In this document: positions 25,692 to 34,969 of the stretch, one piece after another | Layout: each line of letters opens with the position of its first letter | Position numbering within the stretch: the first letter of the stretch is position 1 | Assembly (NCBI RefSeq): GCF_025351285.1 | Contig: NZ_JANXWG010000038.1 | Span: 1-64,000 of the forward strand | Direction of reading: 5' to 3' | Origin: Novosphingobium sp. | GTDB taxonomy: Bacteria > Pseudomonadota > Alphaproteobacteria > Sphingomonadales > Sphingomonadaceae | DNA: 64,000 nucleotides | Program-made: the position numbers and the translations under genes | The notes under the pieces: model-generated | Databases searched by the model: none | What the model saw: the letters and a program-made list of their open reading frames with translations, nothing else | What the model was told of the DNA's origin: nothing

Positions 25692-27287
25692 ATGACTGAT
25701 GAAGCCCTGATTGCCGCCGCCCAAGTGTCCAAGGCCTGGCCGTTCGAGGAAGCGCGCAAGCTCCTCAAGCGTTACCCGAACGGGAAGCCCGACGCACCGG
25801 TGCTGTTCGAGACCGGTTACGGGCCATCGGGCTTGCCGCATATCGGCACGTTCCAGGAAGTGTTGCGCACCACGCTGGTCCGCCGCGCCTACGAGACTTT
25901 GACCGGCGGCGCGCCGACGCGGCTGGTGGCGTTCAGCGACGACATGGACGGTTTGCGCAAGGTGCCCGACAACGTGCCGAACGCCGATATGCTGCGCGAA
26001 CACCTGGGCAAGCCGCTGAGCCGCATTCCCGATCCGTTCGGCAAGTTCGAGAGTTTTGCCGCGCACAACAATGCGATGCTGCGGCAATTCCTCGATCGCT
26101 TCGGCTTCGAGTACGAGTTCGTCTCGTCGTCCGATCGCTACAATTCGGGTGCGTTCGATGCGGCGCTGGCGAATGTGCTGCGCCACTACGATGCGATTCA
26201 AGGCGTGATGCTGCCGACATTGCGCGCCGAACGCGCGGCGACCTATTCGTCGGTGCTGCCGGTCAGCCCGACGACAGGCGCGGTGCTGCAAGTGCCGGTG
26301 ACCGTGATCGATGCCGAGGCTGGGCTGATCCGCTTCGACGATGGCTGCCAAACGGTCGAACAATCGATCTTCGGTGGGCGGGCCAAGCTGCAGTGGAAGG
26401 TCGATTGGGCGATGCGCTGGGTCGATCTGGGCGTCGACTACGAAATGTACGGCAAGGACCTGACCGACAGCGGCGTGCAATCGGGCAAGATCGCGCGCAT
26501 TTTGGGTGGCCAGAAGCCCGAGGGGCTGATCTACGAACTGTTCCTCGATGAAAACGGCGAGAAGATCAGCAAGTCCAAGGGCAATGGGCTGACGATCGAG
26601 CAATGGCTCGACTATGGCAGCAACGACAGCCTGGGCTTTTACATCTATCGCGAGCCCAAGAGCGCCAAGTCGCTGCATCCCGGCGTGATCCCGCGCGCGG
26701 TGGATGAATACTGGCAGTTCCGTGAAAAGATCCCCGCGCAACCGGTTGAGCAACAACTGGGAAATCCCGTGTGGCACCTGCTGCGTACGAACGGCTATCA
26801 GGGCGGCGCGGGTGATACCTTGCCCGTCACTTACGGCTTGCTGCTCAACCTGGTCGGCGTGCTGGGCGCGGGCGCGACGCGTGAGCAGGTGTGGTCCTAT
26901 CTGGGCAATTACGTTACCGATGCCGACCCGGCCGCGCATCCGCAAATCGATACGCTGGTCGACAAGGCCATCGCCTACAACCGCGATTTCGTGGCGCCCA
27001 CGCTGGTGCGGCGCAAGCCCGAGCCCAACGAGGCGAGGGCGCTAGCCGCGCTCGATGCTGCATTGGCGACGCTGGGCGAGGGGGCGAGTGCGGAAGATAT
27101 CCAGACGCTGGTTTACGAAATCGGCAAGGATGAAACGTTCGAATTCAGCGGCTTGCGCGACTGGTTCAAGGCGCTTTACGAAACCCTGCTGGGATCGTCA
27201 CAAGGCCCGCGCATGGGCAGCTTCATCGCGCTTTACGGCGTGGCCAACACCCGGGAACTGATTGCGGAGGCCCTCGTTCCGGCTTGA
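25692..27287 (+). CDS. lysK: lysyl-tRNA synthetase, class I
   Basis: This is a 531-residue class I LysRS, the archaeal-type enzyme used by alphaproteobacteria in place of LysS. The HIGH signature is P-H50-I-G, the KMSKS signature is K291-I-S-K-S295, and the C-terminal helical anticodon domain is present. The ATG at 25692 is the natural start; the open frame continues upstream only because the helicase antisense strand happens to be open. It charges tRNA-Lys with lysine in the cytoplasm. Confidence 0.96.
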   Translation: MTDEALIAAAQVSKAWPFEEARKLLKRYPNGKPDAPVLFETGYGPSGLPHIGTFQEVLRTTLVRRAYETLTGGAPTRLVAFSDDMDGLRKVPDNVPNADMLREHLGKPLSRIPDPFGKFESFAAHNNAMLRQFLDRFGFEYEFVSSSDRYNSGAFDAALANVLRHYDAIQGVMLPTLRAERAATYSSVLPVSPTTGAVLQVPVTVIDAEAGLIRFDDGCQTVEQSIFGGRAKLQWKVDWAMRWVDLGVDYEMYGKDLTDSGVQSGKIARILGGQKPEGLIYELFLDENGEKISKSKGNGLTIEQWLDYGSNDSLGFYIYREPKSAKSLHPGVIPRAVDEYWQFREKIPAQPVEQQLGNPVWHLLRTNGYQGGAGDTLPVTYGLLLNLVGVLGAGATREQVWSYLGNYVTDADPAAHPQIDTLVDKAIAYNRDFVAPTLVRRKPEPNEARALAALDAALATLGEGASAEDIQTLVYEIGKDETFEFSGLRDWFKALYETLLGSSQGPRMGSFIALYGVANTRELIAEALVPA

Positions 27288-27841
27288 TGCCACTGGACAC
27301 CAGCCCCGAAGCGCTTGCCGAAGAACTGCTGGGCCGGTCTTTCGAAGACCTCGACGAAAGCGAGCAGCGCGCGTTGCAGCGAGTGGCCTCGAGCAAGATC
27401 GAGCTCGACGACGACGAGCACGAGTTCATCAACGTCAAGCTGGGCGATCGCGTGGCCGATCGGGTGGCGCGCGTCGGCGGAAGCTGGGGTTTCATCATCG
27501 TATTCGGCTGCGTGCTGTTCGGCTGGATGCTGATCAACAGCGCCGAAGGCCAGCGCCTGGGCACGGTGTGGGACCCATACCCTTACGTGTTCCTCAACCT
27601 GATGCTGTCGACCGTCGCCGCATTCCAGGCGCCGGTCATCATGATGAGCCAGAATCGCGAGGCCAAGAAGGACCGCATTTCCAACCGCCACGATTATGAA
27701 GTGAACTTGCGTACCACGGTCGAATTGCTCAAGCTGCACCGCAAGATGGATGTGCTGATCGCGCGGATGAGCCGGTTCGAACAGCGCGCCGAACCGGTGA
27801 TCAGCAACGCTGTGGACGAGGCGAACAACAAGGCCGACTGA
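27287..27841 (+). CDS. DUF1003 membrane protein
   Basis: This is a 184-residue protein with two membrane helices (about 68-86 and 100-118) and the DUF1003 core G-D-R-V-A-D-R-V-A-R-V-G-G-S-W-G-F-I and A-P-V-I-M-M-S-Q-N-R. The region after it is a charged helix. The ATG at 27287 shares one base with the lysK stop (TGATG); a TTG at 27284 is also possible. Function is unknown; some relatives are called cyclic-nucleotide-binding by loose similarity, which I cannot confirm. Confidence 0.85.
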   Translation: MPLDTSPEALAEELLGRSFEDLDESEQRALQRVASSKIELDDDEHEFINVKLGDRVADRVARVGGSWGFIIVFGCVLFGWMLINSAEGQRLGTVWDPYPYVFLNLMLSTVAAFQAPVIMMSQNREAKKDRISNRHDYEVNLRTTVELLKLHRKMDVLIARMSRFEQRAEPVISNAVDEANNKAD

Positions 27842-27847
27842 ATGGGC

Positions 27848-29677
27848 CTAGCGCACCGCGGTGATGGGTGCGCCACCGCCACGCGCGATCCAGCGATCGA
27901 TCTTCGCTTCGAGCACCGGCAGCGGCAGCGATCCCGAATCGAGCACTTCCTCGTGGAACCGGCGGATGTCGAAGCTTTTGCCCAGCGCGGTTTCGGACTG
28001 CTTGCGCAGCCTTTGTATGGTCAGTGCACCCAGCTTGTACGCCAGTGCCTGGCCCGGATTGGCGATGTAGCGCTCCACCTCCGCAGTTGCGTCGCTGCGG
28101 CCCATGCCCGAATTGGCGAGCATGTAGGCGATGGCCTGGTCGCGGGTCCAACCTTTGGTGTGCAGGCCGGTATCGACCACCAACCGCATCGCGCGCAGGA
28201 TTTCATCGTCGAGCGTGCCCCAGTGCTGCCACGGGTCCTTGTAGAAGCCCATCTCGTAGCCGAGCGTCTCGGCATAGAGCGCCCAGCCTTCGACGTAGGC
28301 GGTATTGCCGCCGAACCGCTGGAAATCGGGCAGGTTTACGTTCTCCTGCGCCAGGCTGATCTGGAAGTGATGCCCCGGCGCACCTTCGTGAAGATAAAGC
28401 GTAGTCACCCCGGTCAGGAACCGGCTCTTGAGATCGTACGTGTTGTAAAAGAACGTGCCCGGGCGGCTGGCGTCGGCGGCGCCTTCGCTATAGCTGCCGC
28501 CGGCTTCGAATTTGGCGCGGTATTCGGGGTAGGCCTGGATCGACAGCGATGTGCGCGGCACGTGGAGGAAATAGCGCGGCGCAGCATCATCCACCGCGCG
28601 GCCGACCTTGCGGAAGCCGTCGGACAATTGTCCTGCGTTTTGCGGATGATAGCGCGGATCGTTGCGGATGTTGTCGAAGAACGCGGATAGCTTCCCGGTG
28701 AAGCCCATTTCGGTTTTCACACCATCCATTTCGGCATGGATGCGCGCGACTTCGTCAAGCCCAAGCTGGTGGATCTGCGCCGGCGGCATATCGAGCGTGG
28801 TGTGTGCGCGGACCAGTTGGCGGTATAGCGCCGGGCCACCGGGCATGGCCGATAATCCCACGCTGGTGCGCGCGGCAGGCAGATATTCATCGTGCAGGAA
28901 GCCGCGCAACCGTTTGTAGGCGGGAAGCACGTCATGTGTGAGGACGGTGCGATAGTCGTTCGCCAGCCGTGCGCGCGTAGCCGTGTCGAAGCTTTTCGGG
29001 AACGCATTGACCGGTTCGAGGAACGGCGATTTGTCGAGCGGTTGCGCCAACAGGCCATCGATCTGCGCGATCATGTTCTGCACGGTCAGCCGCGGCTCGG
29101 TCTGGCGCCCGGCCAGACCTTCGCGGAACCGCGCGATCGCATTGTCGAGCACCGTGGCGAAGGCCTTGTTGCGCGCCAGGGTGGCTTCGTAATCGGTGAC
29201 GGTGCGGAACGGTTGCGCGCCTGCGCCCGAGGCGATGCCGGCGTATTCTACGTGGAACCCGCCAAAGTGATCGAACGGCTGGACGCTGGTGATCGCAACG
29301 ATCTCGGGGCGCAGTTCATCGCGTTCTTCGAGCTTCATCGCGCGGAACACGTCGAGCGAAATCCGGTGCGCCGGATCGAGTTGTGCGGGCTGGAATTGCG
29401 CAAGGCGCGCCAGTGCGCGCGTATTGAGCGCGCGACGCCGCGCCGCCAGTGACGGCGTGTACAGCAGCCGCAACTGATCGGCGCGCACCGGCTCTCCGCG
29501 TTCGAGCGAACCGATCGGATCGAGCGCGGCGCCAGCGCGCTCCTGCTGCGCGAAGAACTGGTCCAGCTCGGCATCGGCGGCGGATTCGGCCGCATATACG
29601 GGCATTGCGGCCGTCAACAGCGCCAACGCCATCATTACATTGCGCCCGTTCAAGCCCAAGGCCGCGACCGATACCAC
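27848..29677 (-). CDS. DUF885 family periplasmic metallopeptidase-like protein
   Basis: This is a 609-residue secreted protein. After a hydrophobic leader (M-M-A-L-A-L-L-T-A-A-M-P-V-Y-A-A) comes a long helical domain with H430-E431-G-A-P-G-H436. This HExxxGH-type motif of DUF885 suggests zinc-dependent peptidase or carboxypeptidase activity. E-G-W-A-L-Y-A-E-T lies downstream as a likely third ligand. The start is uncertain: GTG at 29677 overlaps the oxygenase gene by 28 bases, while ATG at 29635 would give a very short leader. Confidence 0.82.
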   Translation of the reverse strand: MVSVAALGLNGRNVMMALALLTAAMPVYAAESAADAELDQFFAQQERAGAALDPIGSLERGEPVRADQLRLLYTPSLAARRRALNTRALARLAQFQPAQLDPAHRISLDVFRAMKLEERDELRPEIVAITSVQPFDHFGGFHVEYAGIASGAGAQPFRTVTDYEATLARNKAFATVLDNAIARFREGLAGRQTEPRLTVQNMIAQIDGLLAQPLDKSPFLEPVNAFPKSFDTATRARLANDYRTVLTHDVLPAYKRLRGFLHDEYLPAARTSVGLSAMPGGPALYRQLVRAHTTLDMPPAQIHQLGLDEVARIHAEMDGVKTEMGFTGKLSAFFDNIRNDPRYHPQNAGQLSDGFRKVGRAVDDAAPRYFLHVPRTSLSIQAYPEYRAKFEAGGSYSEGAADASRPGTFFYNTYDLKSRFLTGVTTLYLHEGAPGHHFQISLAQENVNLPDFQRFGGNTAYVEGWALYAETLGYEMGFYKDPWQHWGTLDDEILRAMRLVVDTGLHTKGWTRDQAIAYMLANSGMGRSDATAEVERYIANPGQALAYKLGALTIQRLRKQSETALGKSFDIRRFHEEVLDSGSLPLPVLEAKIDRWIARGGGAPITAVR

Positions 29678-30345
29678 TTGGTCATCACATATTTGACACC
29701 GGCCTTGACCGGGGTGCCGGCGTGCAGGCTCGACAAGTTAGGCGTGCCGTCCGGCTTCATGTTGTTCCACACCAGCAGCGCGCCGGGCTGCGCGGGAACC
29801 GATAGCGGCAGGCGCGGAAAGTCGGTCGATCCGCCTTCCTCGACCGCGCTCAGATACGCCATCGCGGTCCAGCTCCGCTGCCCGCCGCGCGTGGTTTCTT
29901 CGGGCCAGTAGCTGGTGTTGGTATTGAAGAAATCGAAGTGCGCGCGAAATTCCTGGCTGACCTGATAGCGCTGGCCCTGGATCGTCTCGCCAAGCTGAGG
30001 CTCGATGCCGAGCAAATCGTCGATCCGGCGCTGGATCATCAGGATGAACGGATCGGTGGGATCGACATCGCCCGAATAGCTGGTGCGCCCGCCATCCTCG
30101 TTGTTGTTGTACGTGGGCGAGGGGCGGGCAACCGAATCGACCATCCGGCACAACCGCTCGCACTGGGTGGGCGACAGGAAATCGCCGACACCGTAGATTT
30201 CGAGATCGTCGACCGGCAGGCGATAGACCGACGGATCATCGGCCAACCGCGCGCGCACTTCGTGGCCCAACCGCTGCAGCGCGGGGGCATCGCTGTTGTC
30301 GACCTTTTTGAAGCGTTTGGCTCGGAGCATGGCTACAAGGTTCAT
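29650..30345 (-). CDS. prolyl-4-hydroxylase-like 2OG-Fe(II) oxygenase
   Basis: This is a protein of about 231 residues with the P4H alpha-subunit fold. The iron triad is H136-F-D138 and H208 in S-L-H-A-G-T-P-V, and the lysine of V-K-A-G-V-K-Y-V would hold 2-oxoglutarate. The frame begins with TTG at 30369; ATG at 30345 or 30330 are more likely starts, though none has a clear ribosome site. The protein hydroxylates proline or other residues or small molecules. It overlaps the DUF885 peptidase gene, so the two are probably co-expressed. Confidence 0.8.
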   Translation of the reverse strand: MNLVAMLRAKRFKKVDNSDAPALQRLGHEVRARLADDPSVYRLPVDDLEIYGVGDFLSPTQCERLCRMVDSVARPSPTYNNNEDGGRTSYSGDVDPTDPFILMIQRRIDDLLGIEPQLGETIQGQRYQVSQEFRAHFDFFNTNTSYWPEETTRGGQRSWTAMAYLSAVEEGGSTDFPRLPLSVPAQPGALLVWNNMKPDGTPNLSSLHAGTPVKAGVKYVMTKWYRSRPWA

Positions 30346-30370
30346 GCCGCAATCGCGTATTCTGAGCAAG

Positions 30371-30400
30371 AGGCCCCCGTCCTTGCGGGCGGAGGCCTCA
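30371..30400 (-). terminator. GC-rich hairpin after the RcnB-like gene
   Basis: The arms GAGGCC and GGCCTC, with further G-C pairing inside (CCG against CGG), form a stem just past the stop of the minus-strand RcnB-like gene and before the oxygenase start. The stem is imperfect and no U-tract is seen. Confidence 0.4.
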
Positions 30401-30421
30401 GCGTGGTCTTGGCGTTGTCGC

Positions 30422-31411
30422 TTACCAGAAGAAGTCGTGGATCTCGTCGACCACTTCGCCGGTATAGACGTTCACCAGCAGCACGTCATCGTAGTAGCGC
30501 ACCCAGCGATACGGACCCGATGCCGGGGGCAGGCGGTAGTAACCGGGATCGCCGATCCAGTAGTTTTCACCGAAGAACGCCTGATCGAGGAAGAACCCTA
30601 TGCCCAACTGGCGGTACGAATAGCCGTTATAAGGCGCATAGTACCGGCCGCCGCGGAAGATGTCGCGGTTTTGGCTGCGATAACCCTGCCAGTTGTAGCG
30701 CTGGTCCCGCCGCCAACCGTTGTTCCATGCCTGGTTCTGCCCGCGGTTGTACTGGGTTCCGCGATACTGGTTGCCCTGGTACTGGCTACCGTAATGGCCC
30801 TGATACTGGCCACGGTTGCCGTCGCGATATCCTTCGCGCCGGTCGCCACCGTAAGCGCGGTTGCGCTGCCCATCGACATAACCCTGGTTGCGGCCCTGGT
30901 ACTGTCCACCCTGCCAATTGCGGCCATCCGCGCCGCGTTCGGCCCTTTCGCGCTGGACGGGAACGGCTTGCGGAGCCTGGGCCTGGCCCTGATAGCGGCC
31001 CTGCCAACCGGTTCCGGGCTGCGGAACGGCCTGCGGCACACCTTGCGGCCGAGCCTCGGTCTGGCCCTGACTCTGACCCTGATTCTGGCCCTGCCAGCGA
31101 CCTTGCCAACCACGCTGCGCCTGACCTTGGGCCTGCGCTTGCTGCTGGGCCTGGACTTGGGCCTGGTACTGTTGCTGACGCTGCATCTGCTGCGGCATCT
31201 GCTGTTGGCGCTGCACCTGCTCGGCCTGCGGCCGCACCATTTCCGGGGTGCGTTCGCGGTTGGAGCCGCCGCCACCACCACCACCACGTTGCTCGCCGCG
31301 GTCACCGCGCTCGTGCCCGGCATCCTGCGCATGGGCGATGCTCGGCAGCGCAACCGTGGCGGCTGCCAGCGCCATCAGGGCGGAAGTTTTCAGAATAGTC
31401 GTGCCGGACAT
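30422..31411 (-). CDS. RcnB-family protein with long Gln/Gly-rich linker
   Basis: This is a 329-residue exported protein. The signal peptide ends I-A-H-A-Q. A run of seven glycines and a Q-rich stretch (Q-R-Q-Q-Q-M-P-Q-Q-M) follow, then G-Q-x-Q-G repeats to about residue 230. The C-terminal 90 residues (G-I-G-F-F-L-D-Q-A-F through Y-D-D-V-L-L-V-N-V-Y-T-G) match the periplasmic RcnB domain, known from nickel/cobalt homeostasis in Escherichia coli. No RcnA efflux gene lies nearby. ATG at 31411 with GGAGAACGGCG was chosen over upstream starts. Envelope function is an inference. Confidence 0.75.
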   Translation of the reverse strand: MSGTTILKTSALMALAAATVALPSIAHAQDAGHERGDRGEQRGGGGGGGSNRERTPEMVRPQAEQVQRQQQMPQQMQRQQQYQAQVQAQQQAQAQGQAQRGWQGRWQGQNQGQSQGQTEARPQGVPQAVPQPGTGWQGRYQGQAQAPQAVPVQRERAERGADGRNWQGGQYQGRNQGYVDGQRNRAYGGDRREGYRDGNRGQYQGHYGSQYQGNQYRGTQYNRGQNQAWNNGWRRDQRYNWQGYRSQNRDIFRGGRYYAPYNGYSYRQLGIGFFLDQAFFGENYWIGDPGYYRLPPASGPYRWVRYYDDVLLVNVYTGEVVDEIHDFFW

Positions 31412-31590
31412 CGCCGTTCTCCATTCGCTCGTGCCGCAAGGGGCGGCCTCGTTGAAACCGATGTAGGCGAGTCGCGCTGACACGATACTGAACGGGTTGT
31501 AAGGCCTCCTGTTCATATTCGTCGCGACTTGTCTGAACGTGCTTCGGGTCAACGTCGGCCTGCACAAGCTGGTTCCGGGCCGGAGTTATC

Positions 31591-33264
31591 CTATCGCGTC
31601 AGCTTCTTGTATGCCAATCGCGTCGGCCGATCCGCCGCATCGCCCAGACGGCGGCGCTTGTCTTCTTCATAGGCCTCGAAGTTGCCTTCGAACCATTCGA
31701 CGTGGCTGTCGCCCTCGAATGCCAGGATGTGCGTGGCGAGGCGATCGAGGAAGAAGCGATCGTGGCTGATCACCACCGCGCAGCCGGCGAAGTTCTCGAT
31801 CGCCTCTTCCAATGCGCGCAGCGTTTCGACGTCGAGATCGTTGGTCGGTTCGTCGAGCAGCAGCACGTTGCCGCCGGTCTTCAGCATCTTGGCGATATGC
31901 ACGCGGTTGCGTTCGCCGCCCGACAGCTTGCCGACGTTCTTCTGCTGATCCTGGCCCTTGAAGTTGAACGCGCCGACATAAGCGCGCGTGCTCATGTCCT
32001 GCTTGTTGACCTTCATGTAATCGAGCCCGTCCGAGATTTCCTGCCACACGTTGTTGGTGGGGGTCAGGTGATCGCGGCTCTGGTCGACATAGCCCAGCCG
32101 GACGGTCTGGCCGATCTCGATCGTGCCTTCGTCGGGGGTTTCCTGCCCGGTGATCAGCTTGAACAGCGTGGATTTGCCCGCGCCGTTCGGCCCGATCACC
32201 CCGACGATGCCGCCCGGCGGCAGCAGGAACGACAGGTTCTCGAACAGCAACTTGTCGCCATAAGCCTTCGACAGGTTCTTGGCCTCGATCACCTTGCCGC
32301 CCAGCCGTTCGGGCACCTGGATGACGATCTGCGCCTTGTTGACGATGCGGCTTTCGGACGATTGCACCAGTTGGTCGAACGCCTTGATCCGCGCCTTGCT
32401 CTTGGTCTGGCGGCCCTTGGTGCCCGCGCGAATCCAGTCGAGTTCGTCCTTGATCGCCTTCTGCTTGCTGGTGTCCTCGCGCTCTTCCTGCTCCAGCCGC
32501 TTGCCCTTGGCCTCCAGGTAAGTCGAATAATTGCCCTCGTAAGGGAAGTATTTGCCGCGATCGAGTTCGAGAATCCAGCCGACGACATTGTCCAGGAAAT
32601 AGCGATCGTGGGTGATCATCAGCACCGCGCCGGCGTATTCTTTCAGGTGGTTTTCCAGCCAGTTGACGCTTTCGGCATCGAGGTGGTTGGTCGGTTCGTC
32701 GAGCAGCAGGATGCCCGGCTTCTGGATCAGCAGCCGGGTGAGCGCGATGCGGCGTTTTTCACCGCCCGAAAGGTTGTCGACCGCCCAGTCGCCCGGCGGG
32801 CAGCGCAGCGCTTCCATCGCGATTTCGAGCTGGTTGTCGAGCGTCCAGCCATCGACCGCGTCGATCTTGTCCTGCAGTTCGGCCATCTCGGTGCCGAGCG
32901 CGTCGAAGTCGGCGTCATCCTCGCCCATCTCGATGCCGATCTGGTTGAAGCGGTCGACCATGTCGGCGGTTTCGCGCGCGCCGTCCTTGACGTTTTCCAG
33001 CACGGTCTTGCTGTTGTCGAGCTGCGGTTCCTGCTCGAGATAGCCGACGGTGATGTACTCGCCCGGCCAGGCTTCACCGGTGTAATCCTTGTCGATCCCG
33101 GCCATGATCTTGATCAGCGTGGATTTGCCCGCGCCGTTGGGCCCGACGATGCCGATTTTGGCGCCCTGGTAGAATTGCAGGCTGATGTTGCTCAACACCG
33201 GCTTGGGCGCACCGGGGAAGGTCTTGGTCATGTTCTTCATGACATAGGCGTACTGGGCGGCCAT
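31591..33264 (-). CDS. ettA: energy-dependent translational throttle protein EttA (ABC-F)
   Basis: This is a 557-residue ABC-F protein with two ATPase domains and no membrane segments. The first Walker A is G-P-N-G-A-G-K-S-T (41-49), followed by N-L-S-G-G-E; the second G-P-N-G-A-G-K-S-T is followed by K-L-S-G-G-E-R-N-R. The arm region (E-T-A-D-M-V-D-R-F-N) in the first domain and the linker K-Q-K-A-I-K-D-E-L-D-W-I-R are typical of EttA. It binds the ribosomal E site and responds to the ATP/ADP ratio. Confidence 0.95.
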   Translation of the reverse strand: MAAQYAYVMKNMTKTFPGAPKPVLSNISLQFYQGAKIGIVGPNGAGKSTLIKIMAGIDKDYTGEAWPGEYITVGYLEQEPQLDNSKTVLENVKDGARETADMVDRFNQIGIEMGEDDADFDALGTEMAELQDKIDAVDGWTLDNQLEIAMEALRCPPGDWAVDNLSGGEKRRIALTRLLIQKPGILLLDEPTNHLDAESVNWLENHLKEYAGAVLMITHDRYFLDNVVGWILELDRGKYFPYEGNYSTYLEAKGKRLEQEEREDTSKQKAIKDELDWIRAGTKGRQTKSKARIKAFDQLVQSSESRIVNKAQIVIQVPERLGGKVIEAKNLSKAYGDKLLFENLSFLLPPGGIVGVIGPNGAGKSTLFKLITGQETPDEGTIEIGQTVRLGYVDQSRDHLTPTNNVWQEISDGLDYMKVNKQDMSTRAYVGAFNFKGQDQQKNVGKLSGGERNRVHIAKMLKTGGNVLLLDEPTNDLDVETLRALEEAIENFAGCAVVISHDRFFLDRLATHILAFEGDSHVEWFEGNFEAYEEDKRRRLGDAADRPTRLAYKKLTR

Positions 33265-33361
33265 CGGCGTCCTTACGGGATCGTTGGAGCGGGGAGGAGT
33301 TTTGGTTCGACGCGCTCATACAGGGGCGGACGGCGGCTCGCAAGCGGGGGTAGCGGAGGCT

Positions 33362-34162
33362 CTAACCCGCCGTCCGTTCCTTGAAGAACGCGATCACCGT
33401 TTCCTCGACCGACTTCGTCACCGAGCCCGGTTCATCGATCAGGTGGAAGGTCAGCACCGAATGCGGGTCCATCGGCGCTTCGGTACTGGCATCATCGTCG
33501 GTCAGTTCCACCGCCTCGAAGCGATCGCCGAAAGTGTCCTTCAGCATCGCGAAGCGTTCGTCGGGAACGAACTTGTCGCTGGTGAAGCGCAGTCCCATCA
33601 TCGACAGGTCCTCGGTCTCGAAGCGCGCCTTGGCGCAGGCGATTTCTGCCGCGCTGCTGTCGATCATGCCGCGCCCCTTCTTGCCCAGCGGCAAGGACGG
33701 TTGCGACAGCACCGGTGCTACCACCGCGGGTTCGGTCATCATCGCCAGCGCAAATCCGCCGGTGAAGCACATCCCAACTGCGCCCACGCCGCGCCCGCCG
33801 CAATCGGCATGGGCTTTCCTGGCAAGCGCGCGCAGCCAGTCGACGATCGGGCTGGACCGGCCGTTGGCCCAGACGTTGAATTCGCGCCGCACGCAAATGC
33901 CCAGGAGCATCTGGCCGAGCGCATAAGCCTTGGACGGCACCCGGCCATCGGTCCCGAACAGGCTGGGGAGATAAACCGTCATCCCCGCCTCGACGATCCG
34001 ATCGGCAAAGCGCACGACTTGCGGGTGCAGATTGGGCATTTCGTGCATCACGATCACCGCCGGACCGGTGCCCTTGCGATAGACGTTGCGCGTCCACGGC
34101 CCGTCAGTGAACGCAAACCGTTCATAGCTTGCCAGCACGTTCGATACGCTCGTGTCCGTCAT
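33362..34162 (-). CDS. dienelactone hydrolase family protein
   Basis: This is a 266-residue alpha/beta-hydrolase whose nucleophile is a cysteine, V-G-M-C132-F-T-G-G, as in carboxymethylenebutenolidase. M-H-E-M-P-N near the N-terminus matches the H-E motif of the family, and H-S-V-L-T near the C-terminus supplies the histidine. ATG at 34162 follows GGGAACAGGA and was preferred to 34201. It may open dienelactone-type rings, but family members have wide substrates and no aromatic ring-cleavage genes adjoin it. Confidence 0.83.
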   Translation of the reverse strand: MTDTSVSNVLASYERFAFTDGPWTRNVYRKGTGPAVIVMHEMPNLHPQVVRFADRIVEAGMTVYLPSLFGTDGRVPSKAYALGQMLLGICVRREFNVWANGRSSPIVDWLRALARKAHADCGGRGVGAVGMCFTGGFALAMMTEPAVVAPVLSQPSLPLGKKGRGMIDSSAAEIACAKARFETEDLSMMGLRFTSDKFVPDERFAMLKDTFGDRFEAVELTDDDASTEAPMDPHSVLTFHLIDEPGSVTKSVEETVIAFFKERTAG

Positions 34163-34249
34163 TCCTGTTCCCCATGCCGACCCACACTCAAGCTGGCGCA
34201 ATCGCAGCCCCGCGTCTAGCGTTGCCCGAAATCAGGAGAGGATTCGCCC

Positions 34250-34888
34250 ATGCTTACCGTCCACCACCTTGGCATCTCGCAGTCGGAACGTATCGTCTGG
34301 CTGTGCGAGGAACTCGGGTTGGAATACACCTTCAAACGCTATGAACGCCGCGCCGACAACCGCCTCGCGCCTGATGACTACAAGGCGCTCCACCCGATGG
34401 GCATCGCGCCGGTCATCACCGATGGCGATTTCGTGCTCGGCGAAAGTGGCGCGATCTGTGACTACATCAACATGAAGTACGGCCAGGGCAAGCTCACACC
34501 GCCGGTCGACGATGCCGATTTTGCCGATCACCTGTTCTGGTTCCACTGGTCGAACGGCACGTTCATGGCCACGCTGATGATGCAACTGGTGCTGTCGATG
34601 ACCAAGGACGAAGGCGGTTTCGCCACAGGCTTCGTTACCGACCGTTCGACCAAGGGCTGGGCGATGATCGAACAGCGGCTGGGCGAAGCGGAGTTCTTCG
34701 GCGGCCGGCACCTGACGCTGGCAGACATCATGATGGTCTACTGCCTGACCACCAGCCGCGCTTTCCGCGATTCCACGCTCGACGCATTCCCGAACATCCA
34801 GGCCTATCTCGCCCGCATCGGCGCGCGACCTGCGTATCAGCGCGCGATGGCCAAGGCAGAGCCCGGGATGGCGCCACTGTTGAAGTAA
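34250..34888 (+). CDS. glutathione S-transferase family protein
   Basis: This is a 212-residue two-domain GST. The thioredoxin-like N-terminus (L-T-V-H-H-L-G-I-S-Q-S-E-R-I-V-W-L-C-E-E-L-G-L) has serine at the position that activates glutathione. The cis-proline is in G-I-A-P-V-I, and E-S-G-A-I binds the gamma-glutamyl group. The C-terminal helical domain has L-T-L-A-D-I. A strong AGGAGAGGA precedes the ATG. A 14-bp hairpin follows the gene. Confidence 0.9.
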   Translation: MLTVHHLGISQSERIVWLCEELGLEYTFKRYERRADNRLAPDDYKALHPMGIAPVITDGDFVLGESGAICDYINMKYGQGKLTPPVDDADFADHLFWFHWSNGTFMATLMMQLVLSMTKDEGGFATGFVTDRSTKGWAMIEQRLGEAEFFGGRHLTLADIMMVYCLTTSRAFRDSTLDAFPNIQAYLARIGARPAYQRAMAKAEPGMAPLLK

Positions 34889-34894
34889 CGAAAC

Positions 34895-34931
34895 CCTTCG
34901 TCACCCCCACCGCGATCGGGGGTGACGAAGG
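34895..34931 (+). terminator. 14-bp perfect hairpin after the GST gene
   Basis: CCTTCGTCACCCCC (34895-34908) pairs perfectly with GGGGGTGACGAAGG (34918-34931) across nine bases. It starts six bases past the GST stop and ends 38 bases before the M28 peptidase start. The next bases are not T-rich. Confidence 0.6.
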
Positions 34932-34969
34932 CCTTGCCCGACCGGCTCCCCGCCGATAGGCACGGTTTC

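Noticed and set aside
31702..33384. A 560-codon frame antisense to ettA
   Set aside because: It is the shadow of a highly conserved ABC-F gene; its translation has no domain features.
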